A stretch of DNA of 64,000 nt from DATHBD01 sp035296325 (GTDB lineage: Bacteria; Actinomycetota; Actinomycetes; Mycobacteriales; Micromonosporaceae), in assembly GCA_035296325.1 (NCBI GenBank), contig DATHBD010000060.1:186001-250000 (forward strand). The letters are read 5' to 3'. Under the pieces are notes generated by a model. That model had not been told where the DNA came from. It worked only from the letters and a program-made list of their open reading frames with translations, and searched no databases. The translations under genes were made by a program, and so were the position numbers. Positions 42,758-51,450 of the stretch are shown one piece after another (the stretch's first letter is position 1; every line of letters begins with the position of its first letter).

Positions 42758-43159
42758 ATGAGCGGGACGATCAGTCCGATCACCGGTACCGCACCGGCGG
42801 GTGCCGAAGCGGACGCGGACGCGCTGAAGGCGGACATTGCCGAGACCAGGGATCACCTGGGCGACACGGTGGATGCCCTCGCCGACAAGGCCGCCGTGGG
42901 AAGTCGCGCCAAGGACACCGCTCGGCGCGCCACCGCCAAGGTTGGCGAGCGGGCCCGGACCGCCACCGGTCGGGTGAACACCTCGGTGCGGACCCAGCCG
43001 GCGCGGTGGGCCAGTGTCGCGGGCGGTGTCCTTGCCGCTGCGGCGGTCGGCGTGGTGGCGTGGCGCCGCAGCCGGGTCACGCCGCCGAGTCGGGCGGCAC
43101 GGGCCTGGGCCGCCGTTACCGAGCGGCGTCTGCCGGCCCGGTGGCCGGTCACCCGTTGA
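42758..43159 (+). CDS. DUF3618-like membrane-associated protein
   Basis: 133 residues from ATG 42758, with AAGGAGG 7-8 bases upstream. The segment ALKADIAETRDHLGDTVDAL followed by KAAVGSRAKDTAR is the DUF3618 pattern (an amphipathic helix), then one transmembrane helix (WASVAGGVLAAAAVGVVAW) and a basic tail. Proteins of this kind are often encoded with phage-shock or stress proteins in actinobacteria; function unknown. Its end overlaps the convergent response-regulator gene by 11 bases. Confidence 0.8.
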   Translation: MSGTISPITGTAPAGAEADADALKADIAETRDHLGDTVDALADKAAVGSRAKDTARRATAKVGERARTATGRVNTSVRTQPARWASVAGGVLAAAAVGVVAWRRSRVTPPSRAARAWAAVTERRLPARWPVTR

Positions 43160-43649
43160 ACGGCGCCTGACCGGCTCGGCTGTCGGCCGGCCGGTCAGGT
43201 CGCTGGGGCGGCAACGGTCTGGTGACGACTTCGCCGTAGAAATCGTAGATCTTGGCGATGACCTCTTCGAAGCGGTCGAGGTTGAGTGGTTTGGTGATGT
43301 AGGCGTTGGCGTGGGCGGCATAGCTCGCGAGGATGTCGGTGCCGGTGGCCGACGTGGTGAACACCACCACGGGGATGGTCTTGAGCTGTTCGTCGATCTT
43401 GACCTGGGCGAGCACCTCCCGCCCGTTCAGGCGGGGCATGTTCAGGTCGAGGAGCACCAGATCCGGGCGCGGTGCTGCGGCGTACCGGCCTTCCCGGCGC
43501 AGAAAGTGCATGGCCTCGATGCCGTCGATGACGTGGTGCAGTCGGCTCGGTAGGCGGTGGGTGGCGAACGCGTCCTCGACCAGGAGCGCATCGGCTGGGT
43601 CGTCCTCGACCAGGAGGACTTGCAGCGGGTAGCTCGGGGCGTCGGACAT
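43149..43649 (-). CDS. Stand-alone response regulator (Rcp1-like)
   Basis: 166 residues, one receiver domain: VLLVEDDPAD (acidic pair), phospho-acceptor Asp in LVLLDLNMPRLNGREVL, Thr in VVFTTSATGTD and Lys in YITKPLN. No output domain; the length and the LPSRLHHVIDGIEAMHFLRR segment resemble Rcp1-type regulators that pair with phytochrome-like kinases. No partner kinase is next to it. Start ATG 43649 preferred over 43730. Confidence 0.88.
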   Translation of the reverse strand: MSDAPSYPLQVLLVEDDPADALLVEDAFATHRLPSRLHHVIDGIEAMHFLRREGRYAAAPRPDLVLLDLNMPRLNGREVLAQVKIDEQLKTIPVVVFTTSATGTDILASYAAHANAYITKPLNLDRFEEVIAKIYDFYGEVVTRPLPPQRPDRPADSRAGQAPFNG

Positions 43650-43823
43650 CAGCGGTCGCCTTCTGCCGGGGATGGGCCGATCTGGCGCGCCACCGGCGGT
43701 GGCCCCGCCCAGGTGTACCGGGCGCGGCAACCGCCGGGTGGGCGCCGCCAGATCGGAACGCCCGGAGAACTAGTTTACGCTGTATCAGCGCATTCGGCCC
43801 GGGTGGGCCACGCCGCGACCGGG

Positions 43824-44318
43824 TTACGCCGAGTGGCCCGCTTCCAGATCCGCGACCACGGAGAACATCATCGGATCGGCGCTGGATCCGCCGTCCGCCT
43901 GGATCGGATTGAGCAGCAGGCCGGTGTGGTTGCCAAGCGGAAGCCGATCCACGATCTCGCCGACGAACCAGCGAGGGCAGTCCTCGAGGATCGGCACATT
44001 TCCGGGACCCGGCCGCCACGCGCACGCGGCGAACTTGTCGAACTCGTCGCCGGTCCTGGTGCCGAAGAGCGCCGCCAGCTCACGTTGGCCGCTGTCCAGC
44101 CCGTGCACAGCGAGGATGTCGGCGTGCATGGCCATCCGGTAGGTGTAGTTGTTGTGCGACAGGCAGGCCAGGAACCGGTCCGGCTCCAGGCTGCACTGCG
44201 TCGCGAACCCGATCAGGCAGCCCGCGCGGTCGCCGGTGTCCCGGTGCACCGTCGTCACGATGAACATCGGGTTGTCCAAGCCGACCAGAAAAGCGTCCAG
44301 GCTGGCCGGGTTACCCAC
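43824..44318 (-). CDS. Flavin reductase-like, FMN-binding domain protein
   Basis: 164 residues with the flavin reductase family pattern: MFIVTTVHRDTGDRAGCLIG, the FMN-loop FATQCSLEPDRFLACLSHNN and HADILAVHGLD. Such proteins supply reduced flavin to monooxygenases or reduce substrates directly. It ends at 43824 and starts 76 bases after the oxoamine synthase stop on the same strand, so the three minus-strand genes may be one transcript. Confidence 0.82.
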   Translation of the reverse strand: MGNPASLDAFLVGLDNPMFIVTTVHRDTGDRAGCLIGFATQCSLEPDRFLACLSHNNYTYRMAMHADILAVHGLDSGQRELAALFGTRTGDEFDKFAACAWRPGPGNVPILEDCPRWFVGEIVDRLPLGNHTGLLLNPIQADGGSSADPMMFSVVADLEAGHSA

Positions 44319-44394
44319 ATCGACTCCTCAGGCGAACTCGGGCGACATCGTCACCGGTGGCGGCGGGCCGGCACGACCGCGCCGACTGACCGGA

Positions 44395-45747
44395 TCAGGA
44401 TGTCAGACCGGGCTCCGCCCGGCGGAGCGGGAAGGCTGCGGCCACCTGGCTCATCGCGACGAGGAGCTCGTCGATCTGCTCGTCGGTGTTCGCCGCGGTG
44501 ACCTGAACCCGGAAGCCCACCTGGTCGCGGGGCACGCCCGGGTACGGCGCAAGGGTGACGTAGATGCCTGACTCGGTCAGCAATCGCCCGGCCGGCATGA
44601 GGTCCTCGGGAGTGGCGAGGGGGATCTCGATGAGCGGGAAGCCGGTGGTGTTCGGGGTGTACCCACCCAGGTAGGCCAGATGGTCCAGGACCCGCTTGGT
44701 CTTGCGGTACAGGTCGCCCCGGATCGCGTCGCCGCGGGCCGCGTTGACCTGGAAGCCGGCCAGCACGGTGGCGAGCGAGGCGGTCGGCGACGGGCCGGAG
44801 TACAGGTACGGGGCGGCCATCGTCTTCAGCTGACGCTTGACGTCGCTGGGGCAGGCGATGAACGCGAGCAGCGAGGAGTACGCCTTGGAAAACCCGCCGA
44901 CCAGGATGATGTTGTCGTAGCTCTCTCCGCAGTGGCGTATCACCGCGTTGCCCCGGGCGCCATAGGGCGAGGTCTCGTCCGGCCGCCGCTCGCCGAGCAC
45001 GCCGAAGCCGTGGGCGTCGTCGACGTAGAGCAGGGCGCCGTACTCCCGACACAGGCGGGCGAACGCCGCCAGGTCCGGCGGGTTGCCGGTCATGCTGTTG
45101 ACACCGTCCATGCAGACCAGCTTCGGCACTCCGGCCGGGGCCGCCCGCAGGAACTCCTCCAGGTGCGCCACGTCGTTGGAACGGAAGCGGTGCAGGGTCG
45201 CGCCCAGCGCCCGCGCGTGCACGCAGCCGTCGTAGATCGTCTTGTGGGCGCGGGCGTCGATGTACACCAGGCCCTTGCCGGCCAGCGCCGGGATCACCGA
45301 CAGGTGGATCTGCGTGATCGTGGGCAGCAGCAGCGTGTCCGGCGCCCCGAGGAGTTCGGAAAGCTCCTCCTCGATCTGCGGGTAGAGCCGCGGGCTGCCG
45401 AGCATCCGGGACCAGCTCGGATGGGTACCCCAGCGGCGCACCTGGACGTCGATCGAGTCCAGCACGTCCGGGTCGAGGTCCAGGCCCAGGTAGTTGCAGG
45501 AGGCGAAGTCGGTGAGCCATCGGTCGCCGATCCGGATCCGCCGACCGTCGATCTCGTCGATCACCTGATCCCAGAGGCCGGCGTCCTGCAGCGCCACGAT
45601 GCCCTGATATCCGGCCAGCGGGTCACGATGCTCGACGGTGGACTCGCGGTAGCGGCCGGGGCCCCGCTGGTTCGGGACGTGCAGCGCCGGCGCCACCGGG
45701 GAGTGGTTGGGCCGCGCCGGGGCCGCGTTGGTTTCCTGGAACGTCAC
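44395..45747 (-). CDS. Alpha-oxoamine synthase family PLP enzyme
   Basis: 450 residues. Fold-type I aminotransferase layout of the BioF/Kbl/serine-palmitoyltransferase group: FASCNYLGLDLDPDV, the PLP-contact DDAHGFGVLGERRPDE and the Schiff-base Lys in VGGFSKAYSSLLAF. These enzymes condense an amino acid with an acyl-CoA or acyl-ACP with loss of CO2. The N-terminal 40-residue extension is Pro-rich and not part of the fold. Translationally coupled (ATGA) to the following GNAT-like protein, which suggests acylation of the product. Substrates are not known. Confidence 0.87.
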   Translation of the reverse strand: MTFQETNAAPARPNHSPVAPALHVPNQRGPGRYRESTVEHRDPLAGYQGIVALQDAGLWDQVIDEIDGRRIRIGDRWLTDFASCNYLGLDLDPDVLDSIDVQVRRWGTHPSWSRMLGSPRLYPQIEEELSELLGAPDTLLLPTITQIHLSVIPALAGKGLVYIDARAHKTIYDGCVHARALGATLHRFRSNDVAHLEEFLRAAPAGVPKLVCMDGVNSMTGNPPDLAAFARLCREYGALLYVDDAHGFGVLGERRPDETSPYGARGNAVIRHCGESYDNIILVGGFSKAYSSLLAFIACPSDVKRQLKTMAAPYLYSGPSPTASLATVLAGFQVNAARGDAIRGDLYRKTKRVLDHLAYLGGYTPNTTGFPLIEIPLATPEDLMPAGRLLTESGIYVTLAPYPGVPRDQVGFRVQVTAANTDEQIDELLVAMSQVAAAFPLRRAEPGLTS

Positions 45748-46547
45748 GGGGAGGTCCTTTCGAGGTGCTGCAGGGAGTGGTGGACCCAGACGTTGGGCTC
45801 GACGTAGGTGGCGACGTCATTGGCGGGATCGCAGTGCACCGGTACGAGTGCCTCGGGCACCAGTACCGGACCGGGGAGGTCGAAGGGCAGGCCGGTCCAG
45901 CTGCGCCACTCGGCGAGCGTGCCGGTGATAATCATGGATCGCGGCGCCACGCCGACGACCCGGGCGCCCGCCGCGAGGTGGACCCGCAGCCACGGGTCGA
46001 CGGGAAGGCCGTCGTCCCGGCGGAGCGCCAGGTAGCTCGCCATGGGCAGGTCGGGATGCTCGTGCTTGCGGTTCGGGCGGACCGGCGCGACCAACGCGTC
46101 GTACCCGAGCCGCACGGTGTTGCGGCACACCTCGGCGAGCATCATTTTGGAGATCCCCCGGCCGCGCATCGCCGGCTGCACCATGGCCTCGACCGCGGAC
46201 ACCAGGTTCCCCCGCCGGCCGACCAGCCGGTTTCCGGCCGCGCTCAGCACGACGTGGTCGTAACCGCCCGGCGGCAGCGTACGAGCCGGGTCGGCGGCCC
46301 AGCTGAACGGCAGGGTGCACATCTTCGCCACCGGCACGTCCGGGTCCGCCGGGTCCACCGCCACGATCGTGAACTCCGGGTACGCCGCCACGACGTCGTC
46401 GTACATTGCGGCTGACACCGGATCGTGGTAGAGGAACTCGGCTACGCCGGCGGGGAAGTCGTTGATCCGGGCAGCCAGTTCGGGCCGGTCGACGAGCGTA
46501 GCGAATTGCATGCCTCTGCCTACCTTGCGGAACTGATCGCCGTCCAT
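45744..46547 (-). CDS. GNAT-type N-acetyltransferase
   Basis: 267 residues. The acetyl-CoA loop VQPAMRGRGISKMMLAEV fits GNAT motif A (Q/R-x-x-G-x-G/A). The N-terminal part (AEFLYHDPVSAAMYDDVV) and the C-terminal extension are unlike small GNATs. Start ATG 46547 (ATG 46511 possible). It overlaps the alpha-oxoamine synthase start by 4 bases. A short AT-rich divergent region separates it from the GGDEF-EAL gene. Confidence 0.78.
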   Translation of the reverse strand: MDGDQFRKVGRGMQFATLVDRPELAARINDFPAGVAEFLYHDPVSAAMYDDVVAAYPEFTIVAVDPADPDVPVAKMCTLPFSWAADPARTLPPGGYDHVVLSAAGNRLVGRRGNLVSAVEAMVQPAMRGRGISKMMLAEVCRNTVRLGYDALVAPVRPNRKHEHPDLPMASYLALRRDDGLPVDPWLRVHLAAGARVVGVAPRSMIITGTLAEWRSWTGLPFDLPGPVLVPEALVPVHCDPANDVATYVEPNVWVHHSLQHLERTSP

Positions 46548-46707
46548 AGCCGCACCGGGATCTTGGCCGGTCGCAGCAAAGAGCGGACGTTAAGGACTAA
46601 ACCCCGACGAGATATCATCAAGTTACTCCATTCGGGTTTTTCTCGGCAAAAACTCAACTACTTTCGCGGTCAGCCGAACGGACAGACGCGAGGTGGGGGA
46701 GAGGGCT

Positions 46708-49700
46708 ATGTCAAACGGGAAGCTGTTCGCCTACGGCGCCTGGATGACCGCCGTCGCCGCCCTCTACCTGACATTTCCGGGGTGGCACATCGTGCTGTGG
46801 GCAGCGATCGCGCTGTCCAGCGCCGGTGCCGTCGTCGTCGGCATCATCCGGCACCGACCCCGCCGCCGCGGGCCGTGGATCCTCATGGCGCTGGCCGCGG
46901 TCGCCTTCATGGCGGGCGACCTCATCGGCATCGCGCTGGTCGAGGTGCTCCACCGCGAGGCCACCTTCCCGTCCCCGGCCGACGCCGTCTACCTCCTGGT
47001 TTTCGCGCCGGCGCTGGTCTTCGGGCTGCTCCGGCTGACCCGGTCGGGAATCGCCGTACGGGACCGGGCGAGCCTGATCGACGCACTCATCCTGACCGCC
47101 GGCGCCGCGTTGCTCTCCTGGATCTTCCTGATCAATCCGAACCTGCAGAACCCCGAGCTGACCCCGGTGCAGAAGACGATCTCCGTCGCCTACCCGGCGC
47201 TCGACCTGCTGGTCCTCACGATCGTGGTACGGCTCGCGATCAGCGCGGTCCGGACCGCGGCGGTCTACCTCCTCGTGCTGGCCGGTCTCGGGCTGCTGGT
47301 GGCCGACGTCCTGTACGGGCTCAGCCAGCTCGGCGGGGCGTGGCAGGTCGGCGGCATGATCGACGTGGGGTGGATCGTGTTCTACGCCGCGTGGGGCGCC
47401 GCCGCCCTGCACCCGTCCATGGTCGGCCTCACCGAGCCGCGGGTGCTGCGCCACACCGAGGTGAGTGCCCGTCGCGCCGTGCTCGGCGTGGCCTCGCTGG
47501 TCGCGCCCGGGGTGCTGCTCGTGGAGGCCCTGAAGGGCGACGTGCGCGACGGCGTCGTCATCGCGCTGGTGTCGGGCATCCTGGTGCCGCTGGCGTTGGC
47601 CCGCCTGTCCACGGTGGCGAGTGGTCTGCGCCGGACCCTGGCGCGTGAGCGGGAGCTACGGCTGGCGTGCGAGACGCTGCTGTCCACCACCACTACCGCC
47701 GAGGTGATTGACGTGGTCCACGCGGCGGTCGGGCAGTTGCTGCCGCCCGGAACGCCGCACCGGGTCGTCCTGGAGGTTCGGGATCCCGAGCAGGCGCCGG
47801 ACCACCTGCCGGAGGCGGAGGCGGGCGCCGACAGCGCGGCGGACGAGGCGCCGGCGATGACGATGACCTACACCCGAAGGCTGGAGCCGACGGTCGCCGA
47901 GCGGCTGGTCGACTTCCCGCTCACCCTGCACTACCGACTCACCGTCGGCGCCCGCGACGTCGGTGACCTCTTCGTCGCCGCGGACGAGATCCCGCTCGTC
48001 GGCCTCCAGCAGGCCGTCCCCGTCCTCGCCGGCCAGGCGGCCACCATGCTGGACCACATCACCCTGAACCGGGAGATCAACCAGCGGGAGAGCGAGGCGT
48101 ACTTCCGCACGCTGGTGCTGCATGCCGCTGACGTCATTCTGATCGTGGACGACAGCAACGTCATCCGCTACGCGAGCCCGTCCGCGCCCACGGTGTTCGG
48201 CACCGCTGATCTGGTCGGGGCCGCCCTGCTCGACCTGATCGACCCGGACCATGAGGACGCCGTGGCGGACAGCCTGGACCGGGTGCGCGCCGGCGAGCCG
48301 GTGTCCGCCACGGCTTCCGGCGTGGCTGCGGACGCCGCCCAACCGACGGCGGCGCGCGGCGCGGCGGACCCGGCTGCCGCGGCCGACTGGATCGTGCGCC
48401 GGGCGGACTGCGAACTCCGGCGGGTCGAGATGTCCGGGCAGGACCTGCGCGCCGACCCAACGGTGGGCGGCGTCGTGCTCACCCTGCGGGACGTGACCGA
48501 GCGGCGTCGACTGGAGCAGGAACTGCTGCGTCGTGCCTACTTCGACTCGCTCACCGGCCTGGCCAACCGCTCGCTCTTCCAGGACAAGGTCAACCAGGCC
48601 ACCACCCGGGTCGCCCAAACCGGCGAGGTGGCCGGTGTGATCGTCGTCAACCTGGACGAGTTCAAGGTCATCAACGACACGCTGGGGCACGACGCCGGTG
48701 ACGAACTGCTGATCGCGGTCGGGGCTCGGCTGGTGCGGGTGCTGCAGCCGGACGGGCTGGTCGCCCGCCTCGGCGCTGACGAGTTCGCCACCGTGGTGGA
48801 GCACCGCACCGAGGTCCGGGAGGTGGAGCGCGTGGCGGAACGGGTGATGGCCGCGTTCGACGAGCCCTTCCTGCTCACCCAGGGAATCGTCACCACGCAG
48901 GTGAGCATCGGTGTGGCCACCACCGTCGACGCGACCGACGGCCATCGGCTCCTCGGCCAGGCCGACGTTGCGCTGGGCCTGGCCAAGGGCGGCGGCAAGG
49001 CGCGCTGGCGGCGGTACGAGGCGTCCCTGCACACGAAGATCATGGAGCGGCTGCAGTTGCGCAGTGAACTCGACCAGGCCATCGCCGGCGGGGAGTTCGT
49101 GCTCAACTACCAGCCGATCGTGGAACTGCGGACCGGGCGCACCCAGGGGTTCGAGGCGCTGGTCCGGTGGAACCACCCGACCCGCGGGCTGGTCCCGCCG
49201 GATCAGTTCATCCAGATCGCCGAGGAGAGCGGGCTGATCGTCGCGCTCGGGGCCTGGGTGCTGCGGACCTCCGTCACCGCGGCCGTGCGGTGGCGGGAAC
49301 TCGCGCCGGTCGACAGCCCGTACGTGAGCGTGAACGTGTCGGCCCGCCAGTTCCGCAGCGCCGGCTTCATCGACCTGGTCCGCCGGGAGCTGGCCGAGTC
49401 AGGTCTTCCGCCGCAGTACCTGATCCTGGAGATCACAGAGAGCCTGCTGCTGGGCGACCAGTCGAAGGTGTGGGCCGATCTCAGTACGCTGCGCGACGCC
49501 GGCGTTCGGGTGTCGATCGACGACTTCGGCACCGGGTACTCGTCGCTGAGTTACCTGCACCAGGTCCCGATCGACATCATCAAACTGGACAAGTCCTTCG
49601 TCGACACGATCGCCTCGTCGCGACAGCAACTGGATCTGGTCACCGGCATCGTGGCGCTCTCGCGCACCCTGCACCTGCAGGTGGTGGCCGAGGGGATCGA

Positions 49701-49833
49701 GACGGCGGAGGATCGGATGCTCCTGGTGGAGGCGGGTTGCGGGTACGGCCAGGGGTACTTCTTCGCCCGGCCGATGCCGGAAGCGGCCGCCGTCGAGTCG
49801 TTGCTGCACACGCGGGTGCTCGCAACGAGCTAG
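46708..49833 (+). CDS. Membrane GGDEF-EAL protein with PAS, degenerate GGDEF
   Basis: 1041 residues from ATG 46708 (GGGAGAGG upstream). Eight or nine hydrophobic helices in the first 280 residues, a linker coiled coil and a GAF-like stretch, PAS (about 470-600), GGDEF (about 610-770) and EAL (about 780-1035). The GGDEF signature reads LGADEF (48768-48786) with Ala for the first catalytic Gly, which normally lowers or abolishes cyclase activity. EAL is intact (FEALVRW, DDFGTGYSSLSYL, KSFVD). The likely net role is c-di-GMP hydrolysis with the GGDEF as a regulatory GTP-binding module, controlled by the membrane and PAS parts. Confidence 0.92.
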   Translation: MSNGKLFAYGAWMTAVAALYLTFPGWHIVLWAAIALSSAGAVVVGIIRHRPRRRGPWILMALAAVAFMAGDLIGIALVEVLHREATFPSPADAVYLLVFAPALVFGLLRLTRSGIAVRDRASLIDALILTAGAALLSWIFLINPNLQNPELTPVQKTISVAYPALDLLVLTIVVRLAISAVRTAAVYLLVLAGLGLLVADVLYGLSQLGGAWQVGGMIDVGWIVFYAAWGAAALHPSMVGLTEPRVLRHTEVSARRAVLGVASLVAPGVLLVEALKGDVRDGVVIALVSGILVPLALARLSTVASGLRRTLARERELRLACETLLSTTTTAEVIDVVHAAVGQLLPPGTPHRVVLEVRDPEQAPDHLPEAEAGADSAADEAPAMTMTYTRRLEPTVAERLVDFPLTLHYRLTVGARDVGDLFVAADEIPLVGLQQAVPVLAGQAATMLDHITLNREINQRESEAYFRTLVLHAADVILIVDDSNVIRYASPSAPTVFGTADLVGAALLDLIDPDHEDAVADSLDRVRAGEPVSATASGVAADAAQPTAARGAADPAAAADWIVRRADCELRRVEMSGQDLRADPTVGGVVLTLRDVTERRRLEQELLRRAYFDSLTGLANRSLFQDKVNQATTRVAQTGEVAGVIVVNLDEFKVINDTLGHDAGDELLIAVGARLVRVLQPDGLVARLGADEFATVVEHRTEVREVERVAERVMAAFDEPFLLTQGIVTTQVSIGVATTVDATDGHRLLGQADVALGLAKGGGKARWRRYEASLHTKIMERLQLRSELDQAIAGGEFVLNYQPIVELRTGRTQGFEALVRWNHPTRGLVPPDQFIQIAEESGLIVALGAWVLRTSVTAAVRWRELAPVDSPYVSVNVSARQFRSAGFIDLVRRELAESGLPPQYLILEITESLLLGDQSKVWADLSTLRDAGVRVSIDDFGTGYSSLSYLHQVPIDIIKLDKSFVDTIASSRQQLDLVTGIVALSRTLHLQVVAEGIETAEDRMLLVEAGCGYGQGYFFARPMPEAAAVESLLHTRVLATS

Positions 49834-50247
49834 CGGGGGGTGGCCACGACGCCGCCCCTGGCCCGTCCCGCCGCGCCGGCATGGGAAGGGCCCCGGCAGG
49901 GTGCACCGGGGCCCGGACAACACGTTATTTTGCTACATCCACCCGCAGCGGCGGGTGCGGAACGTCGGTGCACGCGATAGCGACCACCTCTTGTCGGATC
50001 GGGGACGGGAGCACTTCGAATCAGGTATGTCGCGTCCTCCTTGCCAACTCGGCATCGGCTTGCTCACTCAGCGTAGGCGGTCGGTGGACTAAATTTCTAG
50101 CCCCTTTCGAGACGAATTTTGGCGATTTCTGATACCGCTGCCGAGGTGGGCGGGTGGCGCGCCGGACCGGGTGACGCAGTGGCCCGCTGTTTCCCTGCCC
50201 CGCGGGTGGGCACTACAGCAACGACACCCACACGATCGGAGGACACC
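49834..50247 (+). other. Intergenic region, 414 bases, with terminator-like hairpin
   Basis: No gene seen. Near its start GGGCCCCGG (49888-49896) pairs with CCGGGGCCC (49906-49914), likely the GGDEF-EAL terminator. The rest, 49920-50240, contains an AT-richer patch (ACTAAATTTCTAGCC, 50086-50101) and could hold the promoter of the next small gene; no riboswitch was recognised. Confidence 0.5.
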
Positions 50248-50430
50248 ATGAACGACTTTTTGGACAAGGCCAAGGATCTGGCGGGCAAGCACGATGACAA
50301 GGTCGATCAGGGCCTGGAGCGGGCCGGCGACGAGGTTGACGAGCGTACCGGCGCGCGGTACTCCACCCAGGTCGACAAGGGTGTGGACTTCGCGCAGGAG
50401 CGCACCGGCGGCGCCGACCGCCAGCCGTAG
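50248..50430 (+). CDS. Small MT0933-type (antitoxin-like) protein, 60 aa
   Basis: ATG 50248 with GGAGGACACC directly upstream. The sequence (MNDFLDKAKDLAGKHDDKVD, then YSTQVDKGVDFAQERTGG) is a highly charged amphipathic repeat, as in MT0933_antitox proteins of actinobacteria, where a regulatory or stress role is suspected. No toxin gene is adjacent, so an antitoxin function is not supported here. Confidence 0.78.
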   Translation: MNDFLDKAKDLAGKHDDKVDQGLERAGDEVDERTGARYSTQVDKGVDFAQERTGGADRQP

Positions 50431-50443
50431 AACGAGCGCAATA

Positions 50444-50489
50444 CGGCGCCCCCATCCGTCTCCGGTTCCGGGACCGATCGGGGGCGCCG
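50444..50489. terminator. Bidirectional terminator
   Basis: CGGCGCCCCC (50444-50453) pairs with GGGGGCGCCG (50480-50489) around a 26-base loop, between convergent genes ending at 50430 (plus) and 50502 (minus). Confidence 0.7.
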
Positions 50490-50501
50490 CCGCGTCTGCG
50501 G

Positions 50502-51389
50502 TCAGTGGCGCCGGGAACCCGCGCCGACCAACGGCTCCGCGCGGGTGCTGATCCGATGGTGGTGCTGCGGTTCCGCGTAGAAGGTCAGGCCGATCACCGC
50601 CGCGAGTGTGCCGAGGAACCCGGCTGCTGCCATCCACTCCCGTCCGCTGACGATCGCATCGCCGAGGAACGCCAGCCCGATGATCGCGGCCGGTACGGCG
50701 GCCGCCGCGTCCATCGCCGCCACCGCGGCGGTCGTGGAACCGCGCTGCATGGCCATACCCAGCAGCAGCTGGCCCACCATCGAGTGCACGATCACCAGGT
50801 ACAGCAGCGGGTCGGTGACAAACTGCTGGAGGGACTGCGCCGCCGCCAGCGGCCGGGACGCCACCGCCGCGGCGCCGAACGTCAGGCCGGCCAGCAGGCC
50901 GAGCGCAACCGACCCGGGCGGCCCGTGCAGCCGGACCGCGAAGAAGCCCGCCACCCCGACCGCGATCAGGGCGACAATCAGCCACAGCACGCCGGTGGCG
51001 GGAAGCGGCTCGGACTGGGCCGGCTCCGCCGAGACGATCAGGGCGGTCAGACCAACGCAGAGCATCCCGAGCAGGGCGAGCTCGGCGGGCGGCAGCCGCC
51101 ACTTCAGCACCACCACGCCAAGGACCACGGTGACGCCGAGACCCGCCGCCATCGCGGACTGCACCAGGAACAGCGGAAGATCCCGGCGGGCCAGGAAGGC
51201 CAGCGCGAAGCCGGCGAACTGGCACGCGATGCCGACCAGGTAGATCCGGTGCCGGCCCAGCCGCAGGAACAGGCGGGGGTCGAACGCGGCGTGCAGGTCG
51301 GTGCGGGCCGCCGCAACCGACTGCAGCAGGTTCGCGACGCCGTACGCCAGGATCATGGCCGCGAGGAAGACCCATCCGGAAGACGCCAC
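50502..51389 (-). CDS. EamA/DMT-like integral membrane protein
   Basis: 295 residues with about nine to ten hydrophobic helices (for example FLVQSAMAAGLGVTVVLGVV and VLWLIVALIAVGVAGFFAV), resembling drug/metabolite transporter family proteins in topology (two 5-helix halves). Substrate unknown. The C-terminus is charged and cytoplasmic. Confidence 0.7.
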   Translation of the reverse strand: MASSGWVFLAAMILAYGVANLLQSVAAARTDLHAAFDPRLFLRLGRHRIYLVGIACQFAGFALAFLARRDLPLFLVQSAMAAGLGVTVVLGVVVLKWRLPPAELALLGMLCVGLTALIVSAEPAQSEPLPATGVLWLIVALIAVGVAGFFAVRLHGPPGSVALGLLAGLTFGAAAVASRPLAAAQSLQQFVTDPLLYLVIVHSMVGQLLLGMAMQRGSTTAAVAAMDAAAAVPAAIIGLAFLGDAIVSGREWMAAAGFLGTLAAVIGLTFYAEPQHHHRISTRAEPLVGAGSRRH

Positions 51390-51450
51390 CGGCCGAGGAT
51401 AGCTGCCGGATCGCGGTCGACTGTGGCTATGTCCCCACCCGGGAGCGCCG

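Noticed and set aside
28647..46547. Complete prophage or integrative conjugative element
   Set aside because: No integrase, excisionase, replication or transfer gene, and no structural phage gene is present; only boundary-like features near the tRNA.
49915..50247. c-di-GMP or other riboswitch upstream of 50248
   Set aside because: No known aptamer core could be matched by eye; an Infernal/Rfam scan would be decisive.
50248..50430. Toxin-antitoxin module
   Set aside because: The small MT0933-like protein has no adjacent toxin candidate; the next gene is a convergent membrane protein.
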